Assembly: GCA_031655335.1 (NCBI GenBank)
Contig: CP134226.1
Coordinates: 2,808,001 to 2,872,000, forward strand
Source: Thalassospiraceae bacterium LMO-SO8
Lineage (GTDB): Bacteria; Pseudomonadota; Alphaproteobacteria; Rhodospirillales; Casp-alpha2
Reading direction: 5' to 3'
Length of the DNA stretch: 64,000 bases
Positions 59,240 through 64,000 of this stretch are shown here, in pieces. How positions within the stretch are numbered: the first letter of the stretch is position 1; each line of letters begins with the position of its first letter. A model generated the notes under the pieces. It had not been told where the DNA came from and made no database searches. It worked only from the letters and a program-made list of their open reading frames with translations. The position numbers and the translations under genes are program-made.

Positions 59240-61105
59240 TTAGGAGGCCTTGGCCGCGTTCCCGGATTGCCACATGACCTCGTACAGGTTGACGTCGCCG
59301 TCGAAGCCCTTCATGGCGAAGCCGCCCGCTGATTTGAAGGAAATGCCCTTGCCGGTGCAAATCCCGCGCACGGTTTCCGATACGAAAATCTGATCGGCCT
59401 GGGCCTTGTCGACGATGCGCGCCGCCAGCTGCACGGTGGTTCCGAACAGATCGTTATCCTCGGCGATGGGCTCGCCCGCGTTGATGCCGATCTTCAGCTT
59501 GAGCGGCAGGTTCGGATTGGAAGACCGCAGCTGGATGGTTTCCTTCTGGATCTCGATCGACGCCTCGACCGCGTTGGTCGGCTGATCGAACGAACACATC
59601 ATGCCGTCGCCCGTGTGCTTGACCTCGCGGCCGTGATAGCGGGTCAGGTTCTCGCGCACGATCTTGTTGTGGGCGCGCACGACTTCCTGGGCACCCGCGT
59701 CGCCCAATTGCTGGGTCAGGGCGGTGGAGCCGGCGATGTCCGTGAACAACACGGCGACGACGCGGGCCTGGGCTTCCTTCGGCTTCGGTTTGTTCCAATC
59801 CTCCAGCGCCGTTTTCAGATGGGACGGGCCCGAGGCGTTGTCCGTCAGGTGGTTGGCCATGGCGTTACGGCCAGCCTGGAACATGCTCATGTAGCGGGAA
59901 TCCTGCAGCAGGTATTCCTCGTAGCGGTCGGCGAAGGACGAGGCGTGGGATTTCTTGAAGCCCATGACCTGGACGCTGTCGGCCAGAATGCGGGACCGTG
60001 TCGCGGGGTCCAAGTCGCGCTTTGACGACAGGGATTCACAAGCGCCGGCAAGGAACAGGTTGATCCCGAACTTGGTGAAGTTGTCGAGCTTCTTCTTGTC
60101 CTGGCCGGTGACGTCGAGAAGCTGGCCCAGGAACTTCATCATGTAGGCCTTTTGCTTTTCGCCGGCGGCGTCGAGCTGCGGCTGCTGGTCCTGGGAGCCG
60201 TATTTTTCGGCTTCCAGGGTCACGCCGCGGGTGGTCGCGTCGTTGTCCAGCTCCTCGCGCAGGCGCTGGTTCGCCGCATCGTCCGTCTGGCCCCGCGCCG
60301 CCTCTTCGGCCTTGGCCTGTTCGCGCCAATCGCCGACCGAGCCTTCGGGCTTTTCCATATCGACTTCGACGGTGTTCGCCGGCGGCTGACCCAGTGCCGA
60401 TGCGGCCCGGTCTAGGATGGACGTCACGCTGGTGCCGCCTCCTGCCGGTTGCATGGCCATCCTGTTGGACGCCTGCCGCCCCTTGAGCCGAATGTTCCGG
60501 AGATAGGTGACCGCCAGGGTGGAGGCGGTCAGAAGGAAGCTTGCGACAAACACCAGGAAGATGGCGTTGGCCTCGACCGCACCGGAAATCTTGTAGCCGA
60601 ACAGCATCTTGCCGCTGAAGTACCAGGAAAAGGCGACCGCGAACCCCCCCGACACCAGCAGACTGACCAGGGCCAGCATGAGCATCTTGACGACGACGGT
60701 CGTCGCCGTCGCGGTGATGCTGTTGGCGTTGCTTGCGGCGCGGCGCTTTTTCGGCGCGTCGTCGTCATCGTAGTAACCGTCGTCGTCGTCGTCACCGCGC
60801 GACATGGACCAGCCGCCGCCACCGCCGCCACCACTACCACCGTCGACCTTGCCGCCGCCGATGTCGCGAAAGCCCTTGTGTTCCTCGGCGCCCTTGGGGC
60901 CGCGATAGATGGTCGTGTCCTGATGGTTGCCGAGATCGCTGTCATAGGTTTCCTTGACCACCTTGACGGCGTCGAAACCGGGCGTCTTCTCGATTTTCTT
61001 GGCTTCTTCGATGGCCTTTTCACGCTGCGCGGCGCCGAACTGAGCATGGATCGACCAGCGGCCGGCCTGCTGCACGTGGACTTCGAAATGAATATGTCTT
61101 GCCAT
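59240..61105 (-). CDS. membrane-anchored class III adenylate/guanylate cyclase
   Basis: A 621-residue protein from ATG 61105 (MARHIHFEVHVQQAGRWSIH). Residues 1-80 are a cytoplasmic N-terminal domain that starts with a strand pattern; 83-125 a Gly-rich then Asp-rich stretch (SRGDDDDDGYYDDDD) ending in basic residues; two membrane helices lie at about 138-163 and 178-202; a charged helical linker follows; and the cyclase domain at about 445-600: metal Asp in VLFTDIAGSTAL near 455, lysine and Asp in VKHTGDGMM near 498, and FGTTVQLAARIV near 553, where the usual Asn is Gln while Arg is kept. Predicted cAMP or cGMP producer. The acidic repeat could bind cations. Confidence 0.9.
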   Translation of the reverse strand: MARHIHFEVHVQQAGRWSIHAQFGAAQREKAIEEAKKIEKTPGFDAVKVVKETYDSDLGNHQDTTIYRGPKGAEEHKGFRDIGGGKVDGGSGGGGGGGWSMSRGDDDDDGYYDDDDAPKKRRAASNANSITATATTVVVKMLMLALVSLLVSGGFAVAFSWYFSGKMLFGYKISGAVEANAIFLVFVASFLLTASTLAVTYLRNIRLKGRQASNRMAMQPAGGGTSVTSILDRAASALGQPPANTVEVDMEKPEGSVGDWREQAKAEEAARGQTDDAANQRLREELDNDATTRGVTLEAEKYGSQDQQPQLDAAGEKQKAYMMKFLGQLLDVTGQDKKKLDNFTKFGINLFLAGACESLSSKRDLDPATRSRILADSVQVMGFKKSHASSFADRYEEYLLQDSRYMSMFQAGRNAMANHLTDNASGPSHLKTALEDWNKPKPKEAQARVVAVLFTDIAGSTALTQQLGDAGAQEVVRAHNKIVRENLTRYHGREVKHTGDGMMCSFDQPTNAVEASIEIQKETIQLRSSNPNLPLKLKIGINAGEPIAEDNDLFGTTVQLAARIVDKAQADQIFVSETVRGICTGKGISFKSAGGFAMKGFDGDVNLYEVMWQSGNAAKAS

Positions 61106-61251
61106 GGCCGTTACCCAGCCGCTCCCCATTAATCAGACCGAATTACCGTCGTAGCCGCTAGTCGCCTTCCCCGGTCGAACAGGCTACCGGATGTTTCGGT
61201 ATTTCCCAGAAGAGCAATTTTGATGTGGGGCGGTAAACAATTCCCTACCCG

Positions 61252-61287
61252 ATTGTATAAAAGTTAGCATAGCTGTTCATGCTATGG
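61252..61287 (-). promoter_or_regulatory. promoter and inverted repeat of the membrane cyclase gene
   Basis: On the reverse strand TGAACA (61280-61275), a 17-base spacer and TACAAT (61257-61252) form a sigma-70-like promoter. The inverted repeat CATAGC-TGTTCAT-GCTATG (61269-61287) has the -35 element in its loop, so a dimeric regulator bound here would control the cyclase. Regulator unknown. Confidence 0.5.
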
Positions 61288-61330
61288 GAGGGGTTGATTT
61301 TAACCGCCCTATCCCAGGGATTGTGCATGG

Positions 61331-61359
61331 AAAAGGGCGCGCCCTTGGGGTGCGCCCTT
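61331..61359 (-). terminator. intrinsic terminator of rpmE
   Basis: AAGGGCGC (61333-61340) pairs with GCGCCCTT (61352-61359), eight perfect pairs. Read leftward the stem is followed by TTCC with the TTTT included at its base. It lies 60 bases after the rpmE stop. Confidence 0.7.
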
Positions 61360-61418
61360 GTGCATGTCGATCCAGGTTCCGGCCATCGCCGGAGACCGTC
61401 CCCGAGGGGACGGCACCC

Positions 61419-61646
61419 CTACATCTTCAGGCCGCTGTTCCCGAACCGCTTGTTGAAGCGCGCAAGGCGTCCGCCGGCATCAACCAGGCGGTGTCCGCCG
61501 CCCGTCCAGGCCGGGTGGCTTTTCGGATCGACTTCCAGCTTCAGCACATCGCCGGGGTTGCCCCAGGTGCTGCGCGTCGTGAACGAGCTACCATCCGTCA
61601 TCTGAACGGTGATTTCGTGGTAGTCCGGGTGGATATCTTTTTTCAT
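61419..61646 (-). CDS. rpmE: 50S ribosomal protein L31
   Basis: A 75-residue large-subunit protein: [40 protein letters not shown], and [20 protein letters not shown] ending in [10 protein letters not shown]. It lacks the CxxC zinc pairs of the C-plus form, as in other alphaproteobacteria. ATG 61646; the longer open frame upstream is not conserved. Divergent from cyaY across 120 bases. Confidence 0.96.
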   Translation of the reverse strand: MKKDIHPDYHEITVQMTDGSSFTTRSTWGNPGDVLKLEVDPKSHPAWTGGGHRLVDAGGRLARFNKRFGNSGLKM

Positions 61647-61766
61647 TTGGCTTGGCTCCGGCAAAAGTGGCGCTCTATATACAGACCTGACCTGCCATGC
61701 GCAAGGTTTCATGAAACCCCACTGTTAAGCTGGTCTTTTCGGCCCAAACTCAAGGAGTTCCCCCGC

Positions 61767-62096
61767 ATGTCCCTGGACGACACGTCATTCACGCATATCG
61801 CCGACAAGACCCTGGAATCGTTCATGGATGTGATCGAGGCGGCGCTTGGCGATCAGGCCGACGTGGACCTGGAAGGCGGCATCCTGACCATCGAATTGGA
61901 CTCGGGCGGTCAATATGTCATCAACAAGCACGCGCCCAACCGCCAAATCTGGATGTCGTCGCCGGTCAGCGGCGCCACTCATTACGATTTTGACGCGGAC
62001 AAGGAACAGTGGCGCTGCACGCGGTCGGGTGAATTCCTGGACGAGAAATTAGTGGCTGAACTCAAGGCGTCAACGGGGGTCGCCGTCCGTCTGTGA
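61767..62096 (+). CDS. cyaY: iron donor protein CyaY (frataxin homologue)
   Basis: A 109-residue frataxin-fold protein that binds iron and regulates iron-sulfur cluster assembly. The acidic helix FTHIADKTLESFMDVIEAAL, the strand pair VDLEGGILTIELDSGGQYVI with NKHAPNRQIWMSSPVSGATH, and YDFDADKEQWRCTRSGEFL are the frataxin signature. ATG 61767 follows AAGGAG. The open frame before it (to 61284) is a shadow over rpmE. Its last 27 bases overlap the convergent MFS gene. Confidence 0.95.
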   Translation: MSLDDTSFTHIADKTLESFMDVIEAALGDQADVDLEGGILTIELDSGGQYVINKHAPNRQIWMSSPVSGATHYDFDADKEQWRCTRSGEFLDEKLVAELKASTGVAVRL

Positions 62097-63275
62097 CGAC
62101 GGGGCGGGGCGCAGCCCCGCCGGAACGGCGAGGGCCAGGAGCAGCACCGCCGCCATCACCAGGGCGCCCGAGTAATAGGGCCAGTCCCGCCCGATCTGAG
62201 CGAACAGCAAGCCTGCCCAGGCCGGCCCCAGGACGCGCGCCAGGGTTGTCACCGACCGTGTCACGCCCATCACGCCGCCCTGGTCGGTGTCGGGAACCTG
62301 TTGGGAAATCAGGCTGTTGTAGGCTGGGTTGATGACGCTGAAACCGTAGGCCGCGACGGCCATGGCGGCCAGCAGATGCCAGACTTCGGTGCAGAAGGGG
62401 ATGGCGCCGATGCCGAGGGCGAGGGCGACAGCCCCCTGGATCAACAACGCCCGTTCGCCGAAGCGTTTGGCGAGACGGCCCATCAGGCCGCCCTGGACCG
62501 CCGCCGACAGCAGGCCGACATAGGCGAACAGCCAGCCGTTCTGTTCCGGGCCCCAGTCGAAGGCCCGCCGGGACCACATGGCGAAAGTGGTCTCCAGCCC
62601 CGCGAATACGAAGGTCGCGAGGAATCCCAGCAGCATCAGCAGCCCCACCCCGGGCAGTCTCAAGGCATCCGCGAATTGCGCCAGACGCCGCCGGCGCGGC
62701 ATCGCCGCCGCGCGGGCGCGGACTTCGGCCGACAGGGATTCCGGCAGCTTTACCAGGCCGAGCAGAAGGGCGAGCAGGGACAGGCCGGCGGCGGCCAGGG
62801 CCGGGCTGCGGTAATCGGCGGTCAGCGGGTCCGGTCCGGCCAGGATGCCGCCGATGGCGGGGCCCAGGATGAAGCCGATGCCGAAGGCGGCGCCGATCAT
62901 CCCCATGCCCTTGGCACGGTTCTCCTTGGTCGTGATGTCGGCCATATAGGCGAAGGCGGCGGATATGTTGCCGGCCATCAGGCCGCCCAGGGTGCGCGCC
63001 ATGAACAACATCCACAGCGCATCGGCGAAGGCCAGCCAGACATAGGCCGCGGCCGCCCCGGCAAGGCTCAGCAGCAGAACCGGCCGCCGTCCGGCGTGAT
63101 CGCTGAGCCGCCCCCACAGGGGCGCGGAAATGAACTGGGCCAGGGAATAGGTCGCCATCAGCAGGCCGACGGTCTGAGGATCGGCCTGGAAATGTTCGCC
63201 GTAGAACGGCAGCAGCGGAATGATGATACCGAAACCGATAAGATCGACGACGACGATCAGGAAAATAGCGAGCAT
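62070..63275 (-). CDS. MFS transporter, TetA-like drug:H+ antiporter
   Basis: A 401-residue major facilitator with 12 predicted membrane helices. Opening LAIFLIVVVDLIGFGIIIPL, the DHA1 motif GRLSDHAGRRPVLLLSLAGA between helices 2 and 3, and the motif-C stretch GIGFILGPAIGGILAG in helix 5 identify a 12-helix drug:H+ antiporter close to the TetA/TCR branch. Specific drug cannot be assigned. ATG 63275 lies 13 bases after the OmpA-like gene on the same strand, so cotranscription is possible. Confidence 0.92.
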   Translation of the reverse strand: MLAIFLIVVVDLIGFGIIIPLLPFYGEHFQADPQTVGLLMATYSLAQFISAPLWGRLSDHAGRRPVLLLSLAGAAAAYVWLAFADALWMLFMARTLGGLMAGNISAAFAYMADITTKENRAKGMGMIGAAFGIGFILGPAIGGILAGPDPLTADYRSPALAAAGLSLLALLLGLVKLPESLSAEVRARAAAMPRRRRLAQFADALRLPGVGLLMLLGFLATFVFAGLETTFAMWSRRAFDWGPEQNGWLFAYVGLLSAAVQGGLMGRLAKRFGERALLIQGAVALALGIGAIPFCTEVWHLLAAMAVAAYGFSVINPAYNSLISQQVPDTDQGGVMGVTRSVTTLARVLGPAWAGLLFAQIGRDWPYYSGALVMAAVLLLALAVPAGLRPAPSSQTDGDPR

Positions 63276-63288
63276 TCTGGTTGGCCGA

Positions 63289-64000
63289 TCAGCGCTGGGT
63301 CAGTTTGAGTTCGATCCGGCGGTTCCGCCGAAGCGCGATTTCATCGGTACCGGGGTCGATGGGCCGGTTGGCCGCGAACCCGGCGGCGACCAGACGCACG
63401 GGCGGAAGTCCCTGGTCGATCAGGTATTTGACCACGGAAATCGCCCGCGCCGCGGACAATTCCCAGTTGGAGGGGAAGCGGGCCGTGGCAATGGGCGTCT
63501 TGTCCGTATGCCCGTCGACACGGAGCACCCAGTCGATGTCCTCGGGGATTTTCACGACCAGTTCCTTGAGGGTCTGGGCCAGTGCCGCCATCTGTTCCTT
63601 GCCCGCCGGGCCCAGTTCGGCGGAGGCGACGTCGAACAGCACCTCCGACTGGAACACGAAGCGGTCGCCGACGATGCGGATGCCGGGACGGTTGCCAAGA
63701 ACCTCGCGCAGGCGGCCGAAGAATTCCGAGCGATAGCGGCTGAGTTCCTGCACCTTCGACGCCAGCGCGGCGTTGAGCCGCTTGCCCAGGCTTTCGATCT
63801 GAACGCCCTGCGCCTGGGCCTTTTCCTCGGCCGCGCGGAGCGTCGCCTCCAGGGTCGCCAGTTGTTCGCGGAGCGCCGCCAGTTGGCGGTTCATCAGGGC
63901 GACCTGGGCGCGGGCGCTTTCGGAAATCTGGCGCTCGTTGATCAGCGCCTCGCCCTTTTCGTTGGCCTGTTTGCCAAGCTCCATGACCTTGGCGGTCAAT
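63289..64000 (-). CDS. OmpA/MotB-like peptidoglycan-binding protein, C-terminal part
   Basis: The gene enters from the right edge; only its last ~236 codons are here. A long coiled-coil helix (residues shown: RAQVALMNRQLAALREQLAT) is followed by an OmpA/MotB domain: FQSEVLFDVASAELGPAGKE, DWVLRVDGHTDKTPI, NWELSAARAISVVKYLIDQG, and GFAANRPIDPGTDEIALRRN with RRIELKL at the end. The coiled coil plus OmpA-like end resembles the MotB-like proteins with a peptidoglycan anchor. The N-terminal membrane anchor would lie beyond the edge. Confidence 0.9.
   Translation of the reverse strand, partial: LTAKVMELGKQANEKGEALINERQISESARAQVALMNRQLAALREQLATLEATLRAAEEKAQAQGVQIESLGKRLNAALASKVQELSRYRSEFFGRLREVLGNRPGIRIVGDRFVFQSEVLFDVASAELGPAGKEQMAALAQTLKELVVKIPEDIDWVLRVDGHTDKTPIATARFPSNWELSAARAISVVKYLIDQGLPPVRLVAAGFAANRPIDPGTDEIALRRNRRIELKLTQR

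Larger units (their letters stand above)
61106..61418. other. intergenic region between rpmE and the cyclase gene
   Basis: A 313-base leftward intergenic region. It contains the rpmE terminator (61331-61359), the cyclase promoter with an inverted repeat (61252-61287), and about 145 bases of leader before the cyclase ATG. No open gene is supported in it on either strand. Confidence 0.6.

Noticed and set aside
1-64000. tRNA or rRNA genes
   Set aside because: I looked through the intergenic gaps for T-loop (GGTTCRA) and acceptor-stem pairs and found none.

Overview
The window is GC-rich chromosomal DNA from an alphaproteobacterium, most likely of the order Rhodospirillales. The evidence is a three-gene proton-translocating transhydrogenase (pntAA/pntAB/pntB), COQ9, a DUF1013 protein, a DUF1192 protein, CyaY, an L31 without the zinc Cys pairs, a fused indolepyruvate oxidoreductase and an alphaproteobacterial RpoH-like promoter. 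Genes are dense and often overlap by 1-20 bases. I see no transposase, integrase, tRNA, rRNA or CRISPR array.

Layout. 1-4.6 kb: the start of meaB (cut by the window edge), two uncharacterised proteins, pyruvate kinase and an AEC-type permease. 4.6-7.7 kb: an accessory patch that is visibly AT-richer. It holds a nuclease-like orphan gene and a divergent tetR / MipA-OmpV pair with two palindromic sites between them. Two relics of the 3' end of the neighbouring indolepyruvate oxidoreductase gene flank the tetR/MipA pair. 7.7-15.1 kb: a GNAT enzyme, the intact indolepyruvate oxidoreductase, a UDP-glucuronate 4-epimerase, a hydrolase carrying the fluoroacetate-dehalogenase residues, and a nitroreductase. 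15.3-25.6 kb: GNAT, a long-chain acyl-CoA ligase, an M3 peptidase, a hydrolase plus ABC1 kinase, a YbjQ-type protein, an odd class III nucleotidyl cyclase overlapping a RidA gene, and a gamma-glutamyltransferase.

25.7-38.6 kb: the pnt operon with a strong terminator, rpsU, def-COQ9, purE-purK, a degenerate GGDEF protein, a DEAD-box helicase, a SulP transporter and a periplasmic glutathione peroxidase. 38.6-42.2 kb: a three-gene signalling cluster made of a double FixL-like PAS kinase, a single-domain response regulator and a REC-PAS-kinase hybrid. 42.4-44.3 kb: a phosphofructokinase flanked by two small YdcH-like proteins. 44.4-54.8 kb: CoA-centred carbon metabolism, with an acyl-CoA ligase, propionyl-CoA synthetase, succinate-semialdehyde dehydrogenase, an aminotransferase, and a GntR-controlled CoA-transferase / VOC / enoyl-CoA hydratase operon. 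54.8-64 kb: DUF1013, a quinone oxidoreductase, small proteins, a candidate small RNA, twin thioesterases, Hsp20 behind an RpoH-like promoter, a membrane-bound cyclase, rpmE, cyaY, an MFS pump and the C-terminal part of an OmpA/MotB-like protein.

Much of the window serves acyl-CoA and 2-oxoacid turnover together with signalling. I did not find a system that I can confidently call undescribed. The best candidates for a second look are the accessory patch at 4.6-7.7 kb, the tandem FixL-like sensor cluster, the nucleotidyl cyclase lacking its base-selecting residues, and the GntR-controlled CoA operon. Functions are assigned from motifs read by eye, without database searches.
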